Position numbers and translations under genes: made by a program. DNA of 64,000 nucleotides from Phymorhynchus buccinoides (lineage: Eukaryota; Mollusca; Gastropoda; Neogastropoda; Raphitomidae), in contig CM065689.1 of assembly GCA_017654935.2 (NCBI GenBank), forward strand, positions 60,456,278-60,520,277. The letters run 5' to 3'. Shown piece by piece: positions 1 to 58,734 of this stretch; within the stretch, counting starts at the first letter, position 1; every line of letters begins with the position of its first letter. Under the pieces are notes generated by a model. The model worked only from the letters and a program-made list of their open reading frames with translations. It was not told where the DNA came from and did not search any database.

Positions 1-80
1 CCCCCCCCCCCCCCCCCCCCCTCCCCCCCCCCCCCCCCCCCCCCCCCCCACCCCCCCCCCCCCCCCCCCCCCCCCCCCGC
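1..80. repeat. Poly-C tract at the window edge
   Basis: Almost pure C with single T, A and G interruptions. It is a low-complexity tract. Homopolymers this long are hard to sequence, so its length is uncertain. Positions 81-459 hold no exon that I can see; they contain short GT microsatellites and A/T-rich intron sequence. Confidence 0.9.
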
Positions 81-459
81 CCCAGTGAGTAGGTAATATA
101 AACATTGTTTTTTTTTAATCCAGTATGTAATGATGGGGTGGACACAAATATACCGGGTACTATTATCTGTGTGTGTGTGACTGTGTGTGTTAGTTGTTAC
201 ATGGTCATGTGTGTGTGTTTTGAGTATTCATAAATGCAATTTAGATTGTTTTTTAAAACTATGTTATCTTGTCAGGAGATGACGAGATTGCTCATAAGAG
301 TATAAAAAATGCTTCAGCTTCAGGGGCCTGTGCACCCTGACCCCCGCTTTCTCAGAAGGGGGGCAAGCCCCCCTCCAGAACCCCACCAGATTCCTTATTT
401 TGCTTCTCAAAGGTTGGCAGCTATGCTATTGATCTATTTTTAGCTACTGTTTCCCCCAG

Positions 460-49717
<49,258 letters not shown>

Positions 49718-49920
49718 TGCCGCCTCCATGGTGATAGCGCGCTGTTCTTGTTTCATTGGATGCTCATTTATTTATGCTGGTGCATGGGGAAAATAGTCAT
49801 AAGGGAATGGTGGCATACAGAAGACAAACTTCTCAGGCAAAAAAAGTATGCTGATTATATACATTCTTTCCAGCCATTTCCATGTTGTGTTTTACCTACT
49901 ATTACCAGAAGAGAGTGCTA

Positions 49921-50658
49921 CAGGGCTGCCTACCATCCCCCGTAAGGGGTATTTGTTCCTGGAAACAGATCAAAATGACACCTCGTCCCTGGAATCCACT
50001 TTTCTGTCTGGCGTCCCTGGAAACTGATCAGAATCAAAGGTTTGTGGAGCAGTCGCTTGTCTTGTTAGCTCACCTAACTGTTGAACACAGGAACACCCAA
50101 AGCAACAGACAGTGTTGAAATGTTCTGAGCAGACATGTTAGACAGAGGTTACTGAACACCAGAGGATCCTGAATGTTGAAGCACACTGGCACCGAAAAGC
50201 ATCACCTTACTGTTGAACACAGGAACACCCAAACAACAGACAGTGTTGAAATGTTTGAGCAGACATGTTACACAGAGGTTACTGAGCACCAGAGGATCTG
50301 GAATGTTGAAGCACATTGGCACCGAAAAGCATCAGGAAGGACTTTAAAAAAATCCAGTCACAAAAATGTTGCTACGTCCCGAAACAATCAAAAGTTAATT
50401 TTTGTCTTGACCCTGACGCATGACATCGCTATGTTTGTCTTGACCCTGACGCATGACATCGCTATGTTTGTCTTGACCCTGACGCATGACATCGCCTGAC
50501 GCATGACATCGCTATGTTTGTCTTGACCCTGACGCATGACATCGCTGTTTGTCCCTGGAAATAAGTCCCTGGTTTTTAAGCAGTTTGTCCCTGGAAATAA
50601 GTCCCTGGTTTTTAAGCAGTTTGTCCCTGGAAACTGCGAGAGGGGGTAGGCAGCCCTG
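49921..50658. mobile_element. hAT-like non-autonomous element 5 (738 bp) in the 3' region
   Basis: The ends are CAGGGCTGCCTACC (49921) and GGTAGGCAGCCCTG (to 50658), with a 6-bp duplication GTGCTA at 49915-49920 and 50659-50664. Inside, a ~135-bp segment (TGTTGAACACAGGAACACCC) is present twice at ~50080-50200 and 50210-50330. A ~33-bp unit (GTCTTGACCCTGACGCATG) is present four to five times. There is no transposase. Confidence 0.85.
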
Positions 50659-50734
50659 GTGCTAGTAATCTTACGCCGATTGCCAGCGATCCCTCTGGGG
50701 CCTTAACAACTCTTTGAATTCTGCTTGTTTTGTT

Positions 50735-50740
50735 AATAAA
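50735..50740 (+). terminator. SASS6: Candidate poly(A) signal AATAAA (proximal)
   Basis: The first canonical hexamer after the SASS6 stop, followed 40-60 bp later by a T-rich stretch (CTTCTTCTTCTTTAAGG). Together they suit cleavage around 50760. Confidence 0.5.
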
Positions 50741-51131
50741 CAATCCGGCTATCTTGAATTAAAACATGTCTGTACTTCTTCTTCTTTAAGGTATCCTAAT
50801 CACTGACATTTGGACAGTATCATCCCTTGATTGTATTGTGTGAACAAGGAGTGTGTGTGCTTGCTTGAGTGTGTGTGTGTGATACTCTAATTATTATATG
50901 CTGTAGCTTCCTATGAATATGTGTATGGGAGTGTGAGTGCACGTGTGTGTTTTGGGTATGTGAGTGCGCGTGTGTGTGTGTGCGTGCGTGCGTGTGTGCG
51001 TTTCAGTGAGCATGTTTTCTGTGTGTTTGATGAAATGTGTGTGGGTCTGTGTGTGTATGTCTGTGTGCAAGAACGCGTTAACTCGCGTGCGTGCACGTAC
51101 GTGCGTGTGTGTCTGTTGTGCGTGTGTGTGT

Positions 51132-51474
51132 TGGGTATCAGGCCACTTCCCCCCGGCCATTTGCCCCCGGACACTTCCCCCCTGCCATTTCCCCCCCGGA
51201 CATTTGCCCCCCAGACCATTTGCCCCCTGGTATTTTTGCCCCCCAGACACTTGCCCCCCGTTCCTGGCAGACATTTCCCCCCTGGACATCCCCCCGCCCC
51301 TGTGTGTGTGTGTGGCCTATGTCTATGTCTCTTTCTACCTGTCCGTCCGTATGTCTGTCTGTCTGTCTCTCTTTCTCTCTCTTACGCTGTTGTAATCGAA
51401 TTGTAACGGGTCACGGGCCTATACACAATTAAACATTTGTCATCTCACTCTCTTACTCCCCCCCCCCCCCCCCC

Positions 51475-51512
<38 letters not shown>

Positions 51513-51698
51513 AGTGTCAGATCACACACACACACACACACGCACATACACACAAGGGGGGGGGATGTCCAGGGGGGAAATGTCCGCCAGGAACGGGGGG
51601 GCAAGTGTCCGGGGGGCAAAAGTACCAGGGGGGCTAATGTCTGGGGGGGGAAATGGCAGGGGGCAAATGGCCAGGGGGGAAGTGTCCTAGACCCTGAG
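51132..51698. mobile_element. Foldback element with GGGGG-AAATG-TCC arms (~567 bp)
   Basis: The left arm 51132-51300 is made of GGACATTTGCCCCCC-like modules. It is mirrored by 51555-51698 (GGGGGGAAATGTCC, GGGGGCAAATGGCC). The outermost bases GGGTATCAGGCCACTTCC pair with GGAAGTGTCCTAGACCC. The centre holds (CT)n, a poly-C run (51461-51510) and (AC)n. 50741-51131 has only GT-rich sequence. Confidence 0.8.
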
Positions 51699-51711
51699 TG
51701 TTGCAATGCTG

Positions 51712-51778
51712 ATTGTAAAGCACTTTGTGCTCGATAAAAAGTGCTATGTATGTGTCCGTTTATTATTATTATTAAATA
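51712..51778 (+). mobile_element. Retroelement 3' tail relic with (ATT)n
   Basis: TTGTAAAGCACTTTGTGCTC, AAAAAGTGCTATGTATG, then TTTATTATTATTATTAAAT. It is the same tail type as at 7391 (minus) and 15920. Confidence 0.55.
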
Positions 51779-52215
51779 TTATTGCATGTGATGTAACTGA
51801 TATCATTTGACTTTGTACAATAATATGTATTATCGACAGATTTAACCTAGTCGGCAAACTCCTTATGGTTCAAGAATTTTGTCAGAATGTGAATTAGTGT
51901 ATTTTGTCATTCTTTTATTATTAATATTTTTTTAATTGAGGAATACCTGTGTGTTGAATGGGTTGAGTGTGGTGGGATAATGATTTGAATTGATAATTAG
52001 AATGTTTTTTCTGTAAAAGGGAAACTATTTGTGCTTTGTCTGTCTTTCTGTCTTGTTTTTGTCTCAGTCTGTTTCTCTCTGTTTGTCTGTTTCTCTGTAT
52101 TTGTATCTCTGTGTGTGTGTGTTCCTTTTTTAAAATAATGTTTTGGTTTCTGTCTTCATCTGAATTTGTGTCTGTTCTTGCTTTCTCGGGTCATTGAAAA
52201 TTGAAACTGAACGAT

Positions 52216-52221
52216 AATAAA
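52216..52221 (+). terminator. SASS6: Candidate poly(A) signal AATAAA (distal)
   Basis: It is followed within 30-50 bp by TTTTATTTGTGTGTGTCTG, a good GT-rich downstream element. It could end a longer SASS6 3' UTR. 51779-52215 has no recognisable feature. Confidence 0.4.
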
Positions 52222-52411
52222 TACATGAAATTCATGCATGCTTACACTTTTATTTGTGTGTGTCTGAATGTCAGACTACGGTAGTTTTCGGACTATAAGG
52301 CGATATTTCCCCCTGTCTGACATCTCTACATCTTATGATATGGCGAACAACATGGTAAGAAAGTATAATCAATTCTGAATGTTGTGTAACATGTGGAGGG
52401 TGTGCCTTATA

Positions 52412-54044
52412 CACTACTCACAAAAAGTTAAGGATCACTATGAGAAAACAGGTGCGCAATAAACTCCGTTCGCTCCTGTTATTTATTTCTCAGTCAAGCC
52501 AAATTGTTATGAATTCTTGTTCAGCTGTAAGTGGGCGATGTTGTGTTAGTGGAAACATTGCACGTGATTCTCTATTACTGAGCTTGGCAGCAAAAGAAAA
52601 AGCGGAAACTTGCGAAAAAGGACCTTGTTTTGGATCGTTCTGCATGAACACATTGCACAAGCCAGATGGAAAAACCATTATGCACGTGCAAGCACTACTG
52701 TTTATGTGTGAGATGCTGTCTCTTGCTTGGCTTTATAAGAAGACATACCACCAGTATTAGGCCTGATTTGACAATGCCTCCACGACGAAAATTGAGCGAG
52801 TTGGATAGGGGACGAGCTGTTGCATGGTTCCAAGATGGTGTTCCCAAGCGAGAAGTGGCCAGGCGACTTCAGGTGTCCATCTCGGTCATTGTCAGACTGA
52901 TTCAACGCTTCACAGCCACTGGGAGGGTCCATGAAAGACGCAGATCTGGTCGACCGAAGAAGACAACTCCACGTGAAGATCGTCTCATTGAACGACAAGC
53001 CCTGCAGACAAGAACAGCCTCTTCCAGCATCATTCGAAGGCAGCTGAGGGTGGCTACTAACATCAACATCAGCCAGCAGACCATACGGAACCGCCTTCAT
53101 GGGTTTAACCTCCGTTCTCGTCGCCCAGCTGTACGGCCACGCTTAACTCCAGCCCATAGGGCAGCACGCCGCGCCTTCTGCAGACGTCACGTGAGGTGGA
53201 CACGTCAGCAATGGTCCCAGGTCCTGTTCAGTGATGAATCACGCTTCACCCTGAACCACAACGACGGCCGACTGAGGGTCTGGAGGCGCCCAGGGGAACG
53301 CTTTATTGACGCCACTGTCCAAGAAAAGGTGGCCTTTGGTGGAGGTTCTGTAATGGTCTGGGGGGCCTTCAGCCTTCACCACAGAACACCCTTGTATCAT
53401 GTACAGGGTAACCTGACTGGCCTCCGATACCGGGATGAGATCCTTCGACCGCTGGCTGTGCCTACACTGCAGCAGATGGGACCGCCGGCTGTCTACCAGG
53501 ATGACAACGCTCGCCCCCACAGGGCAAGGGTGGTCAACGACTTCCTGCAGCAGTCTGGAGTCAACAGAATGGAGTGGCCAGCATGCAGTCCCGATCTCAA
53601 CCCGATTGAGAACCTCTGGGATGAGCTGGATCGCAAAGTGAGGAGCAACCACCCCCCTCCCAGGGATGCCCAGCACCTCTACCAGATGCTGCAGGCTGAG
53701 TGGCAGGCGCTTCCACAGAGGATCTTCACCACCCTGGTCAACTCCATGAGGACTCGCTGCGTCGAGTGCCAGAACAGTCATGGCGGATACACGCATTACT
53801 GAACTTTGGGGAGCATCAGAATGCCCTGTCTTGTGATTTCAATGACTTTGGGAAATCAAATTTCGATACGTACCCACTTTGATCAAATGTACAGACCAAA
53901 CGATTGCTCGAAATTGAAGGCAATTGTGCATCGTTATCACTAAAGCATTGAATTAAATGTTGGCCAAAATTCAACGCATTGGCTTTCTTATTTGGAAAGT
54001 TATGAATTAGTTTGCAAGTGATCCTTAACTTTTTGTGGATAGCT
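52412..54044 (+). mobile_element. Tc1-type transposon (1633 bp), apparently full length
   Basis: Inverted ends of about 28 bp: CACTACTCACAAAAAGTTAA then GGATCACT at the left, and AGTGATCCTTAACTTTTTGT then GGATAGCT at the right. The inner 21 bp match perfectly; the outermost ~10 bp do not match perfectly. TA lies on both sides (52410-52411 and 54045-54046). It contains one uninterrupted transposase gene on +. Ends of the form CACTACTCACAAAAAG are typical of Tc1-like elements. Confidence 0.93.
52774..53802 (+). CDS. Tc1-family transposase, DD34E, 342 aa
   Basis: This is the cut-and-paste transposase of the surrounding element: it binds the inverted ends and moves the element to TA sites. Residues ~7-46 (LSELDRGRAVAWFQDG, REVARRLQVS) form the first helix-turn-helix. 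GRPKK (59-63) is the linker motif, and residues ~66-115 form a second HTH. The RNase H-like core has Asp154 (LFSDESRF), Asp244 (YQDDNARPH) and Glu279 (SPDLNPIENLWD). There are 34 residues between the last two, hence DD34E. Full length for Tc1 with no stop or frameshift. The start MPPRRKLSEL was chosen over an in-frame ATG 108 nt upstream, because family members begin there and the extension is Cys-rich with no similarity. Confidence 0.95.
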   Translation: MPPRRKLSELDRGRAVAWFQDGVPKREVARRLQVSISVIVRLIQRFTATGRVHERRRSGRPKKTTPREDRLIERQALQTRTASSSIIRRQLRVATNINISQQTIRNRLHGFNLRSRRPAVRPRLTPAHRAARRAFCRRHVRWTRQQWSQVLFSDESRFTLNHNDGRLRVWRRPGERFIDATVQEKVAFGGGSVMVWGAFSLHHRTPLYHVQGNLTGLRYRDEILRPLAVPTLQQMGPPAVYQDDNARPHRARVVNDFLQQSGVNRMEWPACSPDLNPIENLWDELDRKVRSNHPPPRDAQHLYQMLQAEWQALPQRIFTTLVNSMRTRCVECQNSHGGYTHY

Positions 54045-54286
54045 TATATATAAATAAGCTGTGGCTTATAGTCCCAAAAACACGGTACCTTTTTATTTTC
54101 ACTTTTACAGCCTATCAGCTTAATAGTAAGAACAAATAAATAAATAAACTGAGTGACATCAAACTCAATCCCAAAATGGGATGCATGTTGTGTTGTTTGG
54201 CTGAAGCCCCAATCCTCGACCAGCTTGCATTGAAATCCGCTCTTCACTTTAATTACTGAAGTACTATTATTTGGTTTAATTATTAT

Positions 54287-54370
54287 AGTCGCAGAGACTC
54301 GTCTCCGTGAAATTCAGGCTGCACTCACCTGGAGAGCGCGCCGCCACCAGTGCAGCGTCACCCTTTATTT
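54287..54370. mobile_element. Relic of a gastropod-type dispersed repeat
   Basis: AGTCGCAGAGACTCGTCTCC, GTGAAATTCAGGCTGCACTC and AGAGCGCGCCGCCACC-AGTG-CAGCGTCACCC resemble a repeat I recall from abalone and other gastropod genomes (ACGAGTCTC, GTGAAATTCAGGCTG, GAGAGCGCG, CAGCGCCACCC). Identification is from memory. The rest of 54089-55320 shows nothing I can name. Confidence 0.4.
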
Positions 54371-55321
54371 CCAAACGTATGCGTGTTGGTCATGTGAGGC
54401 AAGTTTTGCTTTCATTCAAGTGCAGACTGTTCTCATTTGTCGCTCTACCCTCTGAAGCAAAGAAGGTCTGACAGATCCTACAGTGCACTGCATTTCTTTC
54501 CAGCAAGCATCTCCCTTTGTACTGCCAGTTCTCTCGCTGAGAAGGGAGTAATTATAAAGAGCTGTTTAGGCAGAGTTGTGGTCCTTGGCCCTTTATGCCA
54601 GGTGCTGTTCCATGTCAAGTCAGTCTTAAGCCAGCACCACACTATATACGATTTGACCTCAAAGCGATGCGACTGTCACGATGTCTGTGAGTCATGATTC
54701 ACACGAAATACTTCCGTCTAAAGAATAACTACTATGTTCGTTCACTGTACTCGTGTAGACCGCGAAACAAATCAAATCAAATGTCTGATACAAAAATAAA
54801 ATATTTTATGAGGTTTATGTACAAGAGACTACAGATATAGTGAGCACAACTAGTAGGATTTTATCAGATTTATTTAGACAGTAGAATTTCACACGTAGGC
54901 CTATCATGCCTTATAATGTCAAAATCGCATTGAGATTGAACCGTATGTAGTGTAGCTAGGCCTTTAGCAACAGCAAACTCACTCTCTCTTTCTCTGTCAC
55001 TTTTTCTTTGCGCGCATGTGCAAGCATCAAAAATAGATGTTGCCTTCTGTTTGAACAACGGAAGGGAACTAAGCCACTACAGTTATCTCCCATCGGATCA
55101 CCAGAAGCGCCCACCACAATGAAGGCGTGTGCGTTTCGCTGTCTGTTGGTGAGGGTCTGTGTGTGAAACGTATTTTCTACCACCGTGATCTAGTGCCTAA
55201 ACTGCTGGGCCAATACCTATCAAATTTGGCAGAATAGACGATTTTCGGAAAACCCAAGGGGAGAGCACTGTGTGAATATTAGAGTAGTCTATTTTGAGCG
55301 AATCGGTCAAACCATAACAAT

Positions 55322-55635
55322 CAACTTCAACTTCAACTTCAACAAATCTTTATTATCTCAAAATGATAAATTAAATATGGCAACACCCGCGATTTCAACA
55401 TAAAAGACATCACATAAAACAATATTTTCCAAATCATGCTTAAATATGAAATAAGACATAAAAGTACACAGCTGTACATAAGAATACACAAATGCAATAT
55501 AAAGACACCTTTATGTTTAAAACATCAATTATATATAAGACGAACACCATATTTATGTACATATTCATCTCAATCTAAACTTTAGTAAAAATGTCCCATA
55601 TGTGCCCCTAGGGGCCGAGAGGACGTAAAACACCA
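55322..55635 (-). mobile_element. Retroelement relic: (CAACTT)n tail and SINE-like segment
   Basis: CAACTT repeats then CTTTATTATCTCAAAATG resemble 943-980. 55591-55635 (ATGTCCCATATGTGCCCC, GAGAGGACGTAAAACACCA) is one of three copies of a motif also at 62581-62626 (+) and 63888-63937 (-). Strand is inferred from the tail repeat only. Confidence 0.45.
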
Positions 55636-56191
55636 GTTTACTACTACTACATGTACATATTCATAAATTTAAGAAACAACTCACAGACCCTGTACGTGTA
55701 TAATAATAAATGATGCATAGCACACATGCAAGCACACTCCAACCACCATAGCCCACCCACCCGCCCCTCTTTTCCACGTGTGCTCACACGTACACATACA
55801 CATACATACTTGCAAGATAATACATACTACCACTTACAGCCACACTCCCCTATATACACGCGCGCGTGCGCACCCCTACCCCACCACGCACACACACGCA
55901 CGCACGCACACGCACACGCACACACACACACACATTCTGTATTTAAAGAAAAGTAGTCGGGTAAAAAAAAAAAGAAGACAAACGCAGCACGAGTCGAGTT
56001 CATTGGGTGATTGTAACTTCCTGTTTGTGCTTGACTGATTCTGTCAAGCGGGATCAGTGGCATTCACCATGAGATTACTCCCCTTGATTATTTGCAAACA
56101 TTTCCTAATGTCACTGATGATTATGTAATGCTTTACATGTGTCAGTGTAACCACACATTCAATATTAGGGAAGGAAAATGAAAAACGTCTT
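55636..56191. other. CA/GC-alternating low-complexity DNA and unique sequence
   Basis: 55780-55935 is purine-pyrimidine alternating (ACGCGCGCGTGCGCAC, then CACACGCACGCA). 55936-56191 is unique. No gene is seen. Confidence 0.6.
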
Positions 56192-56239
56192 CCAGGGCCT
56201 GTGTTCACATTGAGATAGTAGGAGACTTCGATGGCTTAG

Positions 56240-56810
56240 AGTCAAACTGGATTAACTTCAGATAGTCCATTTTTTGATTATTACAGAAACAAATGCGGAA
56301 AAAAATACTCTTTGTTGTCCCAAATTTTCGTTTTGATATCTTAATAAATAAAAAAGATATCAATGTAGTTCTCTTTTGACTCAAAAATAAATCAACATTT
56401 TTTTGGAGTCAAACAAGATTAACTTCAGACGGTCTGCTTTTGACTCCAAAATCACAAGACATTTTAGCATTTTATTTTGAGTCAAACCGGGCTATCTTAC
56501 AAATAAATGAGTTTGACTCAAAATATCACAAGACATTTTAGCTTTCTAATTTTGAGTCAAACCATTTTAGCATTCTAATTTTGAGTCAAACCGGGCTATG
56601 TTACAAATAAATGAGTTTGACTCAAAATATTTGACTCGAAAAGTGGGCAAAATTTTCAGTAAAAATCAGACAAAATATAAATAATCCTTTTTGATGCAAA
56701 AATTATGTTAATATCAGTACTTTTATTTTGAGTCAAATTTGGACATTTCCAGATAACCTAGTTGTTTCTTGTAACAAACCTGTGTTGATTTTGGAGTCAA
56801 AACCGGACAA
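56240..56810. repeat. Subterminal GAGTCAAA-rich region, left
   Basis: About twelve occurrences of TTTGAGTCAAAC or TTTGACTCAAAA in both orientations, several followed by GGGCTATCTTAC or GGACAATTC. The right-hand counterpart at 61440-61840 has the same motifs. Dense subterminal motifs in both orientations are typical transposase-binding zones of some DNA transposons. Confidence 0.6.
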
Positions 56811-56814
56811 TTCA

Positions 56815-57691
56815 TGTTTGTGTGTCCACATGCGTATGTGTGCATGTGCGTTTATTACATGTGTGTATGCGCTTCGGTGTGCGCGCGTGTACGTGTGTGT
56901 GAAATCTTGATTAGTCACAATGTTAGTCTCATAACCTCTATCACTCATACACAGACACACACACACACACACACTCACATACACACGCTCACATACACAC
57001 GCGCACACGCGCGTACACGCACACGCGCGCGAACACGCACACACGCGCGCGCGCGAACACGCGCACACACGCGCATGCGTTCACACACGCGCGCGCGCGC
57101 GCGCGCGCACGCTGGCAGGGTGGGTGATGGGATTCGTGGAGCTGAAGACAAAGTACGTATAAGAATGTTAATTGAAGTCAGTAGGTCTTCCGCGATTGTC
57201 CGCCCTGTCATGTCTTTGAAGTGAACATGACACGCCGTAACAGGGTAGAGAATAGAGGAACGGACGGGATGATTTTTGTTTAATTGACTGTTGTAAACTT
57301 TATATCACGCGCATTGACGGGTGTCTTGGGAACAGTAAAAGGCTAACGGGATGGTTTTTGTTTTTGTTTTAAGAAATTATAATGTATTGTTATCTAGTTT
57401 TTATCTGTTGGACACGCGAGTGTTTGTGTGTGTTATGTCTTTGCGTGCATGCATGTATGTTCGCCTAAATGCATACATGCGTGCGTAATATGCGTGTTTA
57501 TGTGCATGCGTGTTTGTTTGCGTGCGTGTGTGCATATTCGCGTGCGCATGCACGTATTTGCATAATCATGTACATACTATGTGCGTGCGTGCGTGCGCGT
57601 GTGTGTGCTTGTGCGAGTGAGAACTAGTCGCGCACATACACACGCGCATGCACACACACGCACGCGCGCGCACACACATACACACACGCAC

Positions 57692-57750
<59 letters not shown>
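56815..57750. repeat. Alternating purine-pyrimidine tracts (GT, CA, GC)
   Basis: 56815-57115 has GTGTGTATGCG, (AC)n and long CGCG runs (57030-57110). 57400-57750 has GTGCGTGC runs and (CA)n at 57695-57746. These are classic Z-DNA-prone tracts. 57116-57400 between them is unique without coding signs. Confidence 0.7.
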
Positions 57751-57754
<4 letters not shown>

Positions 57755-58412
57755 TCTGTGGTGGGGGTGGTTGATAGGCTGGTAACAAAAGAAAGAATGT
57801 GTTTGCTAATTGCGGGACAGTAGACCTACGGCTGGGCATCTTATTGACACGAGTTGACAAGTTTACGATGGGTGAGATAACAGTCAGTCACAAGTATCTG
57901 GTGAGTTTCTCTACATAACGGTCGCCGCGCGAATAACGCTCACGCCAAACGGGACTTAAGAAACGCTTTAGAAAAGCGTTTGCGGAAGAAGCTCTTGTCT
58001 GATTGGTCGAACTGTTTTTTTTATTTTAACCAAACTTAACAAACTATTAATGGACCAATCAAAAACAAGAAATGTATTCACTCCATGCTAGTCATGTGAT
58101 ATTTCCCATGATCCTTCAAATAGTTCGTGGCTCGCTACCTAGATGACAGCCACAAAACGTTTTTGGCGAACGTCGGTGAAAGAGGTGTTTCTTAGTACCG
58201 TTTTTGCCGATTTGCGCGCACGCTACGTAACGTTAGCCCTTGTGAAACTCAACCCAGGCCGCCTGCAGATGGCTTAATTTATTCTGTCCAAGCTTTTCAT
58301 TAGGCTTAGCGTGAGTGGTCAGAGGAACTGAACAAGGTGTCAAAGGCGTACCGCGCAGTGGTCAGGAATGTAACACGTCTCTGCTATCGGTTCCCGTATC
58401 ATGATCAAAGAC

Positions 58413-58453
<41 letters not shown>

Positions 58454-58730
58454 GGTGGGGTGGAAGTTGTGTGAGTTGTAGTAGAAAAAACTGAAATATT
58501 CTTTAAAATAAATAAATAGGCAGATAGATAGACAGATACATAAATATATAAAATTTGATATATAATTATATTATGAACGATCCGAGATAGTGATGTTCTT
58601 ATAAGAGTTTGTCTTAGTCATTTACAAATAATAATAAAGTGATACGCGAATTACCGTTAGTTCCTAATCATTGAATTTTTTTAAAAAGTTATTGCTATTC
58701 TGAGGAAAGCATGAAAGTCCCTAGGTTTTA
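57755..58730. other. Unique interior of the 5.8-kb element
   Basis: It has no ORF of note and no recognised domain. It has a small palindrome AAACGCTTTAGAAAAGCGTTT around 57962-57982 and a (GA)n run at 58416-58450. Confidence 0.5.
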
Positions 58731-58734
58731 AACC

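Larger units (their letters stand above)
49718..50740 (+). other. SASS6: Probable SASS6 3' UTR (proximal form)
   Basis: This sequence follows the stop codon to the first AATAAA at 50735-50740. It includes the hAT-like element at 49921-50658. The extent is inferred from the poly(A) signal only. Confidence 0.45.
52277..54088. mobile_element. MITE with ACTATAAGG-type ends, copy 3, split by a Tc1 element
   Basis: The left part 52277-52411 begins ACGGTAGTTTTCGGACTATA then AGGCG. The right part 54045-54088 ends GGCTTATAGTCCC and AAAACACGGTA. The interior AAGAAAGTATAATCAATTCTG and GTGTAACATGTGGAGGGTG matches the repeated unit of copy 2. The Tc1 transposon interrupts it at a TA, so the MITE is older. 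Confidence 0.85.

Noticed and set aside
49748..50118. Small ORFs after the SASS6 stop
   Set aside because: They are short, overlap a non-coding transposon and have no recognisable domain.
52666..53802. Earlier start for the Tc1 transposase (378 residues)
   Set aside because: The 36 extra residues are Cys-rich, lack similarity to the family, and Tc1 proteins start near MPPRRK-like sequence about 340 residues long.
57955..58205. Second nested element with AAGAAACGC/GTTTCTTAG ends
   Set aside because: The apparent inverted ends match over only about nine bases and no target duplication was found.
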